64,000 bases of DNA from Ruminococcus hominis (GTDB lineage Bacteria > Bacillota > Clostridia > Lachnospirales > Lachnospiraceae). The first letter of the stretch is position 1; each line of letters begins with the position of its first letter. Both the position numbers and the translations under genes were made by a program. The stretch is taken from the NCBI RefSeq assembly GCF_014287355.1, contig NZ_JACOPE010000001.1, positions 62,001-126,000 of the forward strand, in the 5' to 3' direction. Below are positions 8,953-18,720 of this stretch, in pieces. Under the pieces are notes generated by a model. That model saw only the letters and a list, made by a program, of their open reading frames with translations. It had not been told where the DNA came from and made no database searches.

Positions 8953-10131
8953 ATGAAATATAATTTTGATGAATACAAACTTAGAAACAATATGGAAGCT
9001 GCTAAATGGGATTCTATGGGACCTAATGCAAAAGAAGGTATTGTCCCACTATCTGTAGCGGATATGGAATTGTTAAGCCCACCGGAAATTATTAATGAAC
9101 TTGTAAAGACAGCAGAATTTGGTATGTATGGATACACATGGTGGGGTGAGCGTTATGCTAATGCTGTACAGCATTGGATGAAGACAAGACACGATTGGGA
9201 TATTCAGAAAGATTGGATTGTTCAGTTAAATGGTGTTGTTCAAGGATTAGCTTGTGCATGTAGAGCTTTTACAGAACCAGGAGATAATATTCTCTTATTA
9301 ACACCTATTTACTATCCATTTTATACTGTTATTGCAAGAAACAAAAGAACATTAGTTGAAAGTACTGTTCAATTAAAAGATGGACATTATGAAATTGATT
9401 TTGAAGATTTTGAAGAAAAAGCAAAAACTGCAAAAATGTTTATGCTTTGTAATCCACATAATCCATTAGGACGTGTTTGGACAGAAGAAGAATTAAGAAA
9501 AATTGGTGATATCTGTCGCAAATATAATGTACTTGTTGTGAGTGATGAAATCCATTTTGACTTAATTATGCCAGGTCATAAACATACGGTATACGCAGCA
9601 TTGGGTGAAGAATATGCTGATAATTGTGTGATTTTAAATGCGCCAAGTAAGACATTCTCACTTGCAGCATTATGTTTAGCAAATGCATTTATTCCAAATA
9701 AAGAATTAAGAGAAAAATTTGATTTTGAAGTAAATAATTCTGGTGCATATACATATAGTATTTTTGGAATCCGTGCTTTAGAAGTAGGATATACAGAATG
9801 TGCTGATTGGGTAGATCAGTTAAATGAACATTTATATGGAAACTATCAGTATTTTAAAAACTTCATGAAAGAAAAATATCCTGAGGTATGGGTAGCTGAT
9901 CTCGAAGGAACATATCTTGTATGGTTCGATTGTAAATGTTTTGGATTGGATGGAAAAACACTTGGAGAATACTTACGAAACGAAGCTTCCTTATATTTGG
10001 ATGATGGATATATTTTCGGGGATATAGGAGATGGATTTGAGCGTATTAATATTGCATGTACAAGACAAGTGCTAGTTGATGCATTGGATCGTTTTGATAA
10101 AGCAATGCAGAAGTTAAAAAACAACGCATAA
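8953..10131 (+). CDS. PLP-dependent aminotransferase / C-S lyase of the MalY-PatB type
   Basis: This 392-residue fold-type-I PLP enzyme has the MalY/PatB hallmarks PLSVADMEL near the N-terminus, CNPHNPLGRVW (around 173-183), SDEIHFDLI (around 197-205) and the PLP-lysine region NAPSKTFSLA (Lys around 238). Members cleave cystathionine or S-alkyl-cysteine derivatives to thiol, pyruvate and ammonia. AAAGGAG precedes ATG. It is the last gene of the BCCT-MFS cassette, so it probably acts on the imported sulfur compound or a derivative. It could instead act as an aminotransferase; the motifs alone cannot exclude that. Confidence 0.86.
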   Translation: MKYNFDEYKLRNNMEAAKWDSMGPNAKEGIVPLSVADMELLSPPEIINELVKTAEFGMYGYTWWGERYANAVQHWMKTRHDWDIQKDWIVQLNGVVQGLACACRAFTEPGDNILLLTPIYYPFYTVIARNKRTLVESTVQLKDGHYEIDFEDFEEKAKTAKMFMLCNPHNPLGRVWTEEELRKIGDICRKYNVLVVSDEIHFDLIMPGHKHTVYAALGEEYADNCVILNAPSKTFSLAALCLANAFIPNKELREKFDFEVNNSGAYTYSIFGIRALEVGYTECADWVDQLNEHLYGNYQYFKNFMKEKYPEVWVADLEGTYLVWFDCKCFGLDGKTLGEYLRNEASLYLDDGYIFGDIGDGFERINIACTRQVLVDALDRFDKAMQKLKNNA

Positions 10132-10176
10132 AAAAGATACAAATAAAAAAGAAGCAAGGTGCTGTCAAATGATGAT

Positions 10177-10235
10177 ATGCTCCCTTCTAGGCAGACAAGT
10201 GAAATAATAAAAACTTGTCACTTAGGAGGGGGCAT
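10177..10235. other. Long imperfect stem-loop
   Basis: ATGCTCCCTTCTA...ACAAGT (from 10177) pairs with ACTTGT...TTAGGAGGGGGCAT (to 10235) over about 22 positions with several G-T pairs. It sits between the lyase gene and a palindromic repeat in a 370 bp gap that also holds the code A operator at 10342. No clean T run follows, so a terminator role is uncertain. Confidence 0.5.
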
Positions 10236-10252
10236 GCTTTATGTTCAGGGTG

Positions 10253-10319
10253 CCATTTGGGGACGGGGGTTAGTGGCTTTTTTTGCTCGCAAAAAAGCCA
10301 CTAACCCCCGTCCCCAAAA
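10253..10319. repeat. Palindromic post-stop repeat, complete copy
   Basis: The arms GGGGACGGGGGTTAGTGGC and GCCACTAACCCCCGTCCCC pair perfectly around GCTCGC. Compared with the copy at 2406, GAGATTA is replaced by GGGGTTA on the left and the complementary change is present on the right. Confidence 0.8.
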
Positions 10320-10341
10320 GCTCTCTAAAAATGAAAATAAG

Positions 10342-10394
10342 TCGGATTAATAAGAAAATTCTACATGGAAGAAATGGTATTATTTAGATAAAAT
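10342..10394 (+). promoter_or_regulatory. Code A operator-promoter for the GH3 gene at 10502
   Basis: TCGGAT 10342-10347, 13 nt, CTACAT 10361-10366, 22 nt, TAAAAT 10389-10394. The leader to the GH3 start is about 100 nt. Confidence 0.75.
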
Positions 10395-10501
10395 GATAGT
10401 GTAAAAACAGTACTGTTCATGGATATAGCAGTACACAAGCTTGAAATAATATGAAAAACAAAAAGCATAAAATAAGTAGAATAAAAACGGAGGTTTGAGA
10501 G

Positions 10502-12190
10502 ATGTTTGATTACAAAGCAAAGCCATTTCATTTGACAGATGAAGAAGCAAAATGGGTGGAAGATACATATGAGGGAATGAGTCTGGAAGAAAAAATAGGA
10601 CAATTATTTTGTCCGATTGTATTTACAAAAGATGAAAATGAGTTAAGAGAATTGGTTCAGACAAAACATATTGGTGGGATGTTATATCGAGAAGGTCCTG
10701 GAGAAGAACTTCGTCAGGCACATAAAATATTGCAGGATGCATCAAAGATTCCGCTTCTTACAGCATCAAATCTGGAGTATGGCGGAAATGGTTCTGCTAT
10801 AGAGGGAACTTATTTTGGACGTGAGATGCTTGTCGCTGCAACTCAGGATGCAGAAAAAGCATATCAGCTTGGTAAAGTAAGCTGCAGTGAGGGTGCAGCA
10901 GTTGGTGTAAATTGGTCTTTCGCACCGGTAGTGGATTTGGATCAGAACTATCGCAATCCGATTACAAATGTTCGTACATTTGGGGATGATCTGCAGACAG
11001 TCATTAATATGGGTAAAGCCTATATTAAAGCTGCACAGGAAGAAGGTGTTGCAACTTCTGTAAAACATTTCCCAGGAGATGGAGTGGACGAGCGTGACCA
11101 GCACCTTTTAACCAGTGTGAATTACTTAAGCTGTGAAGAGTGGGACAAGACATATGGTAAAATTTATGAAGAAATGATTGATGCCGGAACTTTGACAGTG
11201 ATGGCGGCACATATTGCGATGCCAGCATATGAAGAATATTTTGACAAGAAACCATGTGAGAAAATTATTCCGGCAACATTGTCTGAAAATCTGATGAAGC
11301 GTCTGCTTCGTGAAAAGTTAGGTTTCAATGGACTGATTACAACAGATGCAACACCTATGGTCGGATTTTGTAGTGCAGAAGAACGTGCTAAGGCAGTACC
11401 ACTTTGTATTGAAAATGGATGCGATGTGATTCTTTTCAACCGCAACATGGACGAAGATATGCAGTACATGTTTGATGGCTATAAAAATGGACTTCTTTCA
11501 GAAGCGCGATTGGAAGAAGCAGTAAAACGTATTCTTGCTACGAAATCGGCAATGAAGCTGCCACAGAAAAAAGCCGAAGGAGCTCTAGTTCCGGGACCGG
11601 AAGCTCTGGATATCTTAAAATGTGAGAAGCATGATACATGGGCAAAAGAATGCGCAGATCAGGGCGTAACGCTTGTAAAAGATACACAGAATCTGCTTCC
11701 GTTAAATCCTGAAAAACAGAAACGTGTGTTATTGGAAATCATGGGAGATTTTCCATCCAATGAGCGAGTGACAGCATATTTTAAAGGAAAATTAGAAGCA
11801 GAAGGATTTGAAGTTACGGTATATGAAAAAGAAGGATTTGAAGTTATGGAAGATACCGTAGAAAGCTTCAAGAGTCGTTATGATCTCGTGCTGTATCTGG
11901 CAAATATTGAGACAGCTTCAAACAAAACAGTATCTCGTCTGAACTGGCATACAATGTTCGGTCTTGGAAACAACATGCCTTGGATGGTGCATGAGCTTCC
12001 TGTTGCATTTGTCAGCGTTGGAAACCCATATCATTTGCTGGATGCACCAATGGTAAAAACATACATCAACGGATATTGCAATTCTGAATATGTAATGGAT
12101 GCTGTTGTGGATAAAATGATGGGAAGAAGTGAGTTTAAGGGAACATCACCGATTGATCCATTCTGTGGTAAGATTGATTTGAAATTCTAA
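10502..12190 (+). CDS. Glycoside hydrolase family 3, NagZ/phosphorylase-like clade
   Basis: This 562-residue cytoplasmic GH3 enzyme has a (beta/alpha)8 domain carrying KHFPGDG at 188-194, the Asp-x-His dyad region RDQH at 198-201 and nucleophile TTDATPM (Asp282); a second alpha/beta domain follows. NagZ-type GH3 proteins use the Asp/His dyad as acid/base, and some of them are phosphorylases rather than hydrolases (family knowledge). A close paralog is at 25404-27161 with RDQH and the same nucleophile context. The gene has a code A promoter and AAAACGGAGG before ATG. Substrate unknown; beta-linked glucosides, galactosides or N-acetyl-hexosaminides are possible. Confidence 0.87.
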   Translation: MFDYKAKPFHLTDEEAKWVEDTYEGMSLEEKIGQLFCPIVFTKDENELRELVQTKHIGGMLYREGPGEELRQAHKILQDASKIPLLTASNLEYGGNGSAIEGTYFGREMLVAATQDAEKAYQLGKVSCSEGAAVGVNWSFAPVVDLDQNYRNPITNVRTFGDDLQTVINMGKAYIKAAQEEGVATSVKHFPGDGVDERDQHLLTSVNYLSCEEWDKTYGKIYEEMIDAGTLTVMAAHIAMPAYEEYFDKKPCEKIIPATLSENLMKRLLREKLGFNGLITTDATPMVGFCSAEERAKAVPLCIENGCDVILFNRNMDEDMQYMFDGYKNGLLSEARLEEAVKRILATKSAMKLPQKKAEGALVPGPEALDILKCEKHDTWAKECADQGVTLVKDTQNLLPLNPEKQKRVLLEIMGDFPSNERVTAYFKGKLEAEGFEVTVYEKEGFEVMEDTVESFKSRYDLVLYLANIETASNKTVSRLNWHTMFGLGNNMPWMVHELPVAFVSVGNPYHLLDAPMVKTYINGYCNSEYVMDAVVDKMMGRSEFKGTSPIDPFCGKIDLKF

Positions 12191-12223
12191 GCATTAAAGC
12201 AAAACCAAAATCTAGCGGGTAAA

Positions 12224-12277
12224 AGCCGGCGGGGATGGGAACAGAGCCACTGTACCCGTCCCCGCTGGTTTTCTTTA
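12224..12277 (+). terminator. GC-rich stem-loop terminator after the GH3 gene
   Basis: Arms CCGGCGGGGATGGG and CCCGTCCCCGCTGG pair with few mismatches and are followed by TTTTCTTT. The next operator starts 13 nt downstream. Confidence 0.75.
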
Positions 12278-12289
12278 TCTGAAAAAAAG

Positions 12290-12342
12290 TCGGATAGATA
12301 ATAAAAAACTACATAGCAGAAATCCTTTGATTTCGATACAAT
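12290..12342 (+). promoter_or_regulatory. Code A operator-promoter for the GH78 gene at 12391
   Basis: TCGGAT 12290-12295, 13 nt, CTACAT 12309-12314, 22 nt, TACAAT 12337-12342. The leader is about 45 nt. Confidence 0.75.
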
Positions 12343-12390
12343 AAGTATTGTAAGAAGTCTATTATCGAGAAGTAATAGGAGGAAATAAAT

Positions 12391-15186
12391 TTGACGATCA
12401 CAAATGTAAGAATCAATGGAATAGAAAATCCAGTTGGGTTTGCTTATGATTATCTACTTTGTTCATGGAACGTGGAAGAAGCACAAGGAAAGAAACAGAC
12501 AAATGTAGTCATTGAAGTTAGCGAGTCAGAAGATTTTGAAGAAATTTTATATAAAAAAGAAGCAGCGGATTTAAAGCAGAACGGTGAAAAACTGGATGTC
12601 GAATTAAAGCCTCGTACAACATATTATTATCGCGTGACAGTGACAACTGACGCAGGAGAATGTGTAACTAGTGATATCGCAACATTTGAAACAGGTAAAA
12701 TGGATGAAGTATGGACTGGAAAATGGATTGCTCCGGCAAAAGAAGACACGATTCATCCAGTATTAGAGAAAACATTTGCGATAGAAAAAGAGGTGAAACG
12801 TGCTAGATTATATATGACAGGAGTTGGACTGTTTGAGACATATTTGGACGGAACAAAAATTGGAGAAGAGTATCTGGCACCATATATTAATGATTATGAG
12901 TCAGAAATCCAGGTGCTCACATTTCCAATGGAAGGTATTTTAAAAGAAGCAAAAGAATATACTTTGTCTGTAATGCTTGGAAAAGGCTGGTACATGGGTA
13001 CGTTTGGGCTTGGGATGTCAGAGAAAAATTACGGAAGTAGAATGGCGGCAATCGGAGAATTACATCTGGAATACGAGGATGGAACAGAAGAGCTTATTGT
13101 GACGGATGAAAGTTGGAATTACTATGGTTCAGATATTGAAGATTCTGGAATCTATTTTGGTGAAATCCTGAATCGTCAGTTGTGGGATGGCAAAGAAAAT
13201 GAGAAGAAACAGGTTGAAGTTTTAGAGCATCCGGAAGAACAAGAAGAGACAAAGAACCTTTCAGTAGAAAAATTGCAGGATCGTCTGAGCCTTCCGGTAG
13301 TTGAGAAAGAAACCCTTTCTGTACAGGATATTATCTATACACCTGCCGAGGAAATCGTGCTGGATATGGGGCAGAATTTTGCGGGATTTCTAGAATTTAA
13401 AGCAAACTTTCCAAAGGGGACAAAGGTTGTATTAGATTTTGGGGAAATTCTTCAGCAGGGTAATTTCTACAATAAAAATTATCGAGATGCAAAATCACAG
13501 TTCGTATATATTTCTGACGGAAGAGAAGAAGTGGTACGTCCACATTTTACATTTTTCGGATTCCGTTATGTACGTGTAACAGGATGGCCGGGCGAGTTGG
13601 ATAAAGAAGATTTTGTGGGAAAAGTGATTTATTCAGATCTTCGCAGAACAGGTTCTCTTGAAACATCCGATGCAAAGATTAATCGTCTTTACCAGAATAC
13701 GGTCTGGGGTCAGAAATCGAATTTTATTGATATGCCGACAGACTGTCCGCAGAGAAGTGAGAGACTTGGTTGGACCGGAGACGCACAGGTATTTGCACCA
13801 ACGGCAAGCTATCATATGGACACAAGAGCGTTTTTCCATAAGTTCATCAAAGATTTAAGAGATGAGCAGAAAGTTCTGGATGGTGGTATGCCGAACTTTC
13901 TTCCAAACATTGGACATACAGAGAAGGCAGGTAGTGTATGGGGAGATATCGCAACATTTTTACCAAATACACTGTATACTTATTTTGGAAATGCAGAAGA
14001 AATGGAATACTGTTACCCGCTAATGAAGGATTGGGTAGACTTTATTGATAGAGGCGATGCGGCGAGGGGAGAACGCAAATATCTTTTTGATTTTATGGAT
14101 ACCTTTGGCGATTGGCTTGCATTGGATGGACCGACACCGACCAGTTTTAAAGGAAGTACAAATGATACATTTATTTCTTCAGTATATTACTATCGTTCCG
14201 TACAGATTGTGCGCCAGATGGCAGAAGTTTTAAATAAAGCAGAAGATGCGGTACATTATTGTGAGCTGGAAGAGAAAATTAAGAAGGCAGTATTGGATGA
14301 ATTTTTTACACCGACAGGAAGACTTGCGATTGATACACAGGCAGCGTATGTGATTGCATTGAAATTTAAAGTTTATCTGGATCGTGAGCGAATTGTAGAA
14401 CAGTTCAAGGCAAGATTGAAGCAGGACATGTATCAGATTAAATGTGGCTTCGTAGGAGCACCGCTTCTGTGTACAGTACTTGCAGAAGCAGGAGAATATG
14501 AATTGGCATATGATTTTCTGTTAAAAGAAGGATTCCCAAGTTGGCTTTACAGTGTAAATCTTGGAGCAACAACCATTTGGGAGCGATGGAATTCTGTTAT
14601 GCCGGATGGAACAATCAGTGATACAGGAATGAATTCATTGAATCATTACGCATATGGTTCAGTCATGGAATTTGTTTATGCATACGTAGCAGGAATCCGT
14701 CCGTTAGAGGCAGGATTTGGAAAAGTTGCAATCGCACCGCATCCGGATGTGCGTATTCCGGAAATCGCATGCAGTTATGATTCTGTCAGCGGTCGTTATG
14801 TATGTAACTGGAAAATTGAAAAAGATGGAACATTTACAGTTCATGTTGAAGTTCCGTTTAATTGTGAAGCAGTAGTGGAACTTCCGGGCTATGAGAAGGA
14901 GCAGATGACATTGTCAGCAGGAAGTTATGACTTTTCATATGAACCAAAAGAAGATTTGAGAAAACCATACGGAAGAAATACCACCTTGTCGAGAATCGCA
15001 AAAGATGGACAGGCAATGGGAATTCTTGGGAAATATACACCTGCATTAGCAGGAATTGCAGCATCGGGAGATCCGGAAATGGGGGCTAATTCATTGGAAG
15101 ATTTGTCACATATCGGATTCTTACCATTTGACCCGGCTGCGCTTGAGACAGCGATTGGAGAAATTTCCAATATTGTCGTGGAATAA
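12391..15186 (+). CDS. GH78 alpha-L-rhamnosidase
   Basis: This 931-residue protein has a typical multi-domain GH78 build: an N-terminal fibronectin-like region (about 1-105), a beta-sandwich carbohydrate-binding domain (about 110-300, WTGKWIAP ... VGLFETYLDG), the concanavalin-like domain (about 310-420) and the (alpha/alpha)6 barrel with the signature DCPQRSERLGWTGDAQ around 451-466, holding the acid residues, then a C-terminal beta domain. It releases terminal L-rhamnose from glycosides or oligosaccharides. There is no signal peptide, so it works inside the cell. It starts at TTG after GGAGG. A GH3 gene follows 98 nt later in the same direction. Confidence 0.92.
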   Translation: MTITNVRINGIENPVGFAYDYLLCSWNVEEAQGKKQTNVVIEVSESEDFEEILYKKEAADLKQNGEKLDVELKPRTTYYYRVTVTTDAGECVTSDIATFETGKMDEVWTGKWIAPAKEDTIHPVLEKTFAIEKEVKRARLYMTGVGLFETYLDGTKIGEEYLAPYINDYESEIQVLTFPMEGILKEAKEYTLSVMLGKGWYMGTFGLGMSEKNYGSRMAAIGELHLEYEDGTEELIVTDESWNYYGSDIEDSGIYFGEILNRQLWDGKENEKKQVEVLEHPEEQEETKNLSVEKLQDRLSLPVVEKETLSVQDIIYTPAEEIVLDMGQNFAGFLEFKANFPKGTKVVLDFGEILQQGNFYNKNYRDAKSQFVYISDGREEVVRPHFTFFGFRYVRVTGWPGELDKEDFVGKVIYSDLRRTGSLETSDAKINRLYQNTVWGQKSNFIDMPTDCPQRSERLGWTGDAQVFAPTASYHMDTRAFFHKFIKDLRDEQKVLDGGMPNFLPNIGHTEKAGSVWGDIATFLPNTLYTYFGNAEEMEYCYPLMKDWVDFIDRGDAARGERKYLFDFMDTFGDWLALDGPTPTSFKGSTNDTFISSVYYYRSVQIVRQMAEVLNKAEDAVHYCELEEKIKKAVLDEFFTPTGRLAIDTQAAYVIALKFKVYLDRERIVEQFKARLKQDMYQIKCGFVGAPLLCTVLAEAGEYELAYDFLLKEGFPSWLYSVNLGATTIWERWNSVMPDGTISDTGMNSLNHYAYGSVMEFVYAYVAGIRPLEAGFGKVAIAPHPDVRIPEIACSYDSVSGRYVCNWKIEKDGTFTVHVEVPFNCEAVVELPGYEKEQMTLSAGSYDFSYEPKEDLRKPYGRNTTLSRIAKDGQAMGILGKYTPALAGIAASGDPEMGANSLEDLSHIGFLPFDPAALETAIGEISNIVVE

Positions 15187-15284
15187 ATTTTGTGTAACTC
15201 CCACTGTTATGTGGGTAACGGAAAGAAAACAAGAGTGATATTCTGTTTTCTTTCTTGCATATAGAAGAAACAAGGAGTAACAAA

Positions 15285-17543
15285 ATGGAAAGAAATTTGA
15301 AAGAACTGATTAGTCAGATGACACTGGAAGAAAAGGCGGGGATGTGTTCCGGACTTGACTTCTGGCATCTGAAAGGTGTGGAGAGACTCGGAATCCCGAG
15401 TACCACGGTAAGTGATGGTCCTCACGGACTGCGTAAGCAGGATGACAAGGCAGATCATCTTGGAATCAATGACAGTATCAAGGCAGTATGTTTTCCACCG
15501 GCTGTTCTTAGTGCATGTTCTTTCGATAGAGACTTGCTGGAAACTTTAGGAGAGACAGTTGGAGATGAAGCGCAGGCAACAGATTTGTCAGTTGTATTAG
15601 GACCAGCGGTAAATATCAAGCGCTCGCCACTTTGCGGAAGAAACTTTGAATATTATTCCGAAGATCCATATCTTGCAGGAGAATCCGCGGCAGCATTTAT
15701 CAAAGGTGTACAGTCCAGACATGTTGGAACATCTATCAAACATTTTGCGGCAAATAATCAGGAATTTAATCGTATGAGTGCGTCATCGGAAGTAGACGAA
15801 AGAACAATGCGTGAGATTTATTTGCCAGCTTTTGAGACTGCTGTAAAGAAATCACAGCCATATACCGTGATGTGTTCCTATAACAAAATCAACGGAACTT
15901 ATGCATCCGAAAATCCATGGCTTTTAACGAAAGTACTTCGCGATGAGTGGGGATTTAAAGGATATGTAATGTCTGACTGGGGTGCTGTAAATGATCGTGT
16001 AGAAGGCTTGAAAGCAGGACTGGAGCTGGAGATGCCTTCTTCAAATGGAATCAATGATGCAGAGATTGTGAAGGCTGTTCAGGAAGGAACATTGGATGAA
16101 GCTATTCTGGATCGTGCGGTAGAGCGTATCTTAAATATTGTATTTGAGTATGTGGATAACCGAAAAGAACAACCATTGACTTTAGAAGAAGATCATGAAT
16201 TTGCACAGCATGTAGCAGAAGAATCCATTGTACTTCTAAAAAATGAAGAAAAAGTATTACCGCTTGAGAAAAATGAAAAGGTTGCATTTATCGGCGGATT
16301 CGTGAAGAATCCACGTTATCAGGGTGGCGGAAGCTCTCATGTAAATTCTTTCAAAGTAACAAGCGTCTGGGATGCACTGACAGAAAAAGAAAATGTTATT
16401 TATGCGGAAGGATTTTCATCAGAGACAGATGTATATGATGAGAAGCTGGCAGCAGAAGCGATCGAGGCAGCAAAACAGGTAGATAAAGCAGTTGTTTTTG
16501 CAGGACTTCCAGAATCCTTCGAGTCAGAAGGATATGACCGCAAACATATGCATTTGCCGGAGTGTCAGGATAAACTGATCGCAGAAATCGTAAAAGCACA
16601 GCCAAATACAATCGTTGTACTTCATAATGGTGCAGCGGTGGAGATGCCGTGGTTAAAAGATGTCAAAGGTCTGGTAGAGGCTTACCTTGGCGGGCAGGCT
16701 GTCGGACAGGCAGAGGCAAATATTTTGTATGGAAATGTAAATCCGTCCGGAAAGCTGGCAGAAACATTGCCGATTAAGTTAGAAGACAATCCATCATATT
16801 TGAATTTTGGAGATGGCGACAAGGTGGAATATAGCGAAGGCATTTTTGTAGGATACCGCTATTATGATAAAAAGAAAATGGAAGTAGCATTTCCGTTTGG
16901 ATATGGACTGTCTTATACGACATTCGAGTACAGTAATGTCAAGACGGATAAAGATACACTGACAGAAGGTGAAACTTTACAAGTATCAGTAGATGTGACA
17001 AATACCGGGGACAAATTTGGAAAAGAAATCGTTCAGTTGTATGTGGCAGATAAGACTGAAGCAATCAGAAGACCAGAAAAAGAACTGAAAGGTTTTGAAA
17101 AGGTTGCATTGAATCCAGGAGAAACAAAGAGAGTAACATTTACGGTAGATAAGAGAAGCCTTGCATGGTATAACACGGAGATTCAGGATTGGTATGCAGC
17201 AAGTGGAGCGTATGAACTCCTGATCGCAGCATCCTCCCAGGATGTACGTCTGACAAAAACAATCCAGTGGAAGAGTACACAGGTACTGCCACTTCATCTG
17301 CATATGAATTCTACGTTAGGTGAGCTGCAGGCAGATGAAAGATCCAGAGACTTTGGAATTGAGTTGAAACTTAAAATGAATGCATTATTCGGACTGGGTT
17401 CATCAGAAGATTCAACGGACGCTGTTTCCGATGAAATGGGGGATGCAATCGCTTTCTCCATACCAGTTCGAAATGCAGTCGGCTTTGGATTATGTACAAA
17501 AGAAGAATTACAGAAGAAGCTGGATGAGCTGAATAAGAGATAG
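15285..17543 (+). CDS. Glycoside hydrolase family 3 beta-glucosidase/beta-xylosidase-like
   Basis: This 752-residue GH3 enzyme has the classical three-domain order: (beta/alpha)8 barrel with KHFAANN around 151-157 and nucleophile VMSDWG (Asp about 230), an alpha/beta sandwich with GGGSSHVN, and a C-terminal fibronectin-III-like domain (KELKGFEKVALNPGE ... GAYELLIAASS). It differs from the NagZ-like GH3 paralogs at 10502 and 25404. ATG 15285 is chosen over an in-frame TTG because AAGGAG lies just upstream. With the preceding rhamnosidase it could strip rhamnose and then glucose from a rutinoside-like or similar glycoside (inference). Confidence 0.9.
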   Translation: MERNLKELISQMTLEEKAGMCSGLDFWHLKGVERLGIPSTTVSDGPHGLRKQDDKADHLGINDSIKAVCFPPAVLSACSFDRDLLETLGETVGDEAQATDLSVVLGPAVNIKRSPLCGRNFEYYSEDPYLAGESAAAFIKGVQSRHVGTSIKHFAANNQEFNRMSASSEVDERTMREIYLPAFETAVKKSQPYTVMCSYNKINGTYASENPWLLTKVLRDEWGFKGYVMSDWGAVNDRVEGLKAGLELEMPSSNGINDAEIVKAVQEGTLDEAILDRAVERILNIVFEYVDNRKEQPLTLEEDHEFAQHVAEESIVLLKNEEKVLPLEKNEKVAFIGGFVKNPRYQGGGSSHVNSFKVTSVWDALTEKENVIYAEGFSSETDVYDEKLAAEAIEAAKQVDKAVVFAGLPESFESEGYDRKHMHLPECQDKLIAEIVKAQPNTIVVLHNGAAVEMPWLKDVKGLVEAYLGGQAVGQAEANILYGNVNPSGKLAETLPIKLEDNPSYLNFGDGDKVEYSEGIFVGYRYYDKKKMEVAFPFGYGLSYTTFEYSNVKTDKDTLTEGETLQVSVDVTNTGDKFGKEIVQLYVADKTEAIRRPEKELKGFEKVALNPGETKRVTFTVDKRSLAWYNTEIQDWYAASGAYELLIAASSQDVRLTKTIQWKSTQVLPLHLHMNSTLGELQADERSRDFGIELKLKMNALFGLGSSEDSTDAVSDEMGDAIAFSIPVRNAVGFGLCTKEELQKKLDELNKR

Positions 17544-17557
17544 AAAAAGAAATGAAA

Positions 17558-17600
17558 GAGGAACTAATACTCGCGAGTGTGAGTGGCAGTTCCTCTTTTT
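17558..17600. terminator. Rho-independent terminator between convergent GH3 and AraC genes
   Basis: GAGGAACT (17558-17565) pairs with AGTTCCTC (17588-17595) and is followed by T5. The A-rich left flank gives a weak T run on the other strand, so it may serve both genes. Confidence 0.8.
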
Positions 17601-17605
17601 CGTAT

Positions 17606-18658
17606 TTAAAAACGTCGGTTCTTTGCGGCTTGCTTTCGAAATGCAGAAGGCGTGATACCGGTGTGCTTCTTGAACTGGCGAATATAATGTTCAGGGGTAT
17701 CGTATCCAATTGCTTCGGCAATATTAGCGACCGTCATGGTTGTATTTGTCAAAAAGTCTTGTGAGCGTTCGATTCGAACGGTTCGTACAATTTCTGTGTA
17801 AGTCATCCCCATAAGATCTTTAATCAGGCGGGAGGTATATTCGTTAGAATAATGAAAGCGTTTAGCTACTGTGGATAAAGTTACATCACGATAATTATCT
17901 TGAATATATTGAATAATAGCATATCGCTGTACATCCATACGATCATTAAAAAGTGGCATTTGTACAGATTCTGAATAATTTCTCACCAATAGATAAAAGA
18001 CTAACAAAAGAGTATTCGTAATGCAGTGATAAAAATATTCTTGTTTGTTTATGTTTTCCCAGAGCATCCAGATAAAAGACTCACGAAGTGTAGGGTCTAT
18101 ACCTGAATGAAAGAGGATGTAGTCATTTGCACGTTTTGCATAAATATTATTTAGAAAGAAAGACGACAATTTATTTGGTGTGTTCAGAAAATTATAAAAC
18201 ATACTGTGAAGCGTACTTCTACGCAGCATGATATTAATAACAATACTGTCATCAAATACGGAGATAGAGTGATCCACACCAGGGGGAACTACACAGAAAT
18301 CTCCTGTTTTCATAGAAATTGTTTGTTCGGAAATTGTTTGCTTACATGTCCCATCATATATATATACAAGTTCAAAAAAAGTATGTGAATGGACAATGGC
18401 GGGACTATAACGATTATGCTTTTGAACCACAATACTATCTTTATCAGTTACATCAAAAAAGAAAGAGTCTAGAAATTCTGGAGGGATTGTTTCTGGAACT
18501 TCAGGAATTAATAGATGTCGTTTCGTAATTTCTTTAATATTCTGTCTGGCAATATAAGCATGAATCTGCCCTGCCTGTCTTGCTTCATACTGTTCTTTGT
18601 AAAATAATTCTTCACTATTCAATTGATAAATACAATGTCTTAATTCAGTAACATCCAT
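17606..18658 (-). CDS. AraC-family regulator with cupin domain, next to the ABC importer
   Basis: This 350-residue regulator has a cupin around residues 85-130 (HSHTFFELVYIYDG ... GDFCVVPPGVDHSI) and a double helix-turn-helix around 255-345 ending GYDTPEHYIRQFKKHTGITPSAFRK. GGAGG precedes the start on the minus strand. It is divergent from the ABC importer operon at 18845. The 190 bp between them contains a perfect 10-bp inverted repeat (18721-18754), a plausible operator, so it probably controls sugar import. It ends against a shared terminator. Confidence 0.88.
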   Translation of the reverse strand: MDVTELRHCIYQLNSEELFYKEQYEARQAGQIHAYIARQNIKEITKRHLLIPEVPETIPPEFLDSFFFDVTDKDSIVVQKHNRYSPAIVHSHTFFELVYIYDGTCKQTISEQTISMKTGDFCVVPPGVDHSISVFDDSIVINIMLRRSTLHSMFYNFLNTPNKLSSFFLNNIYAKRANDYILFHSGIDPTLRESFIWMLWENINKQEYFYHCITNTLLLVFYLLVRNYSESVQMPLFNDRMDVQRYAIIQYIQDNYRDVTLSTVAKRFHYSNEYTSRLIKDLMGMTYTEIVRTVRIERSQDFLTNTTMTVANIAEAIGYDTPEHYIRQFKKHTGITPSAFRKQAAKNRRF

Positions 18659-18720
18659 TTAGAAATGATCCTCCACTTTAAAAATTTCTCATCTAAAATA
18701 TCAAAATAATTCAATTTATA

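Noticed and set aside
10159..10350. Small plus-strand frame of 63 codons across the stem-loop and palindrome
   Set aside because: It is composed of repeat sequence, including the palindrome arms, with no ribosome-binding site.
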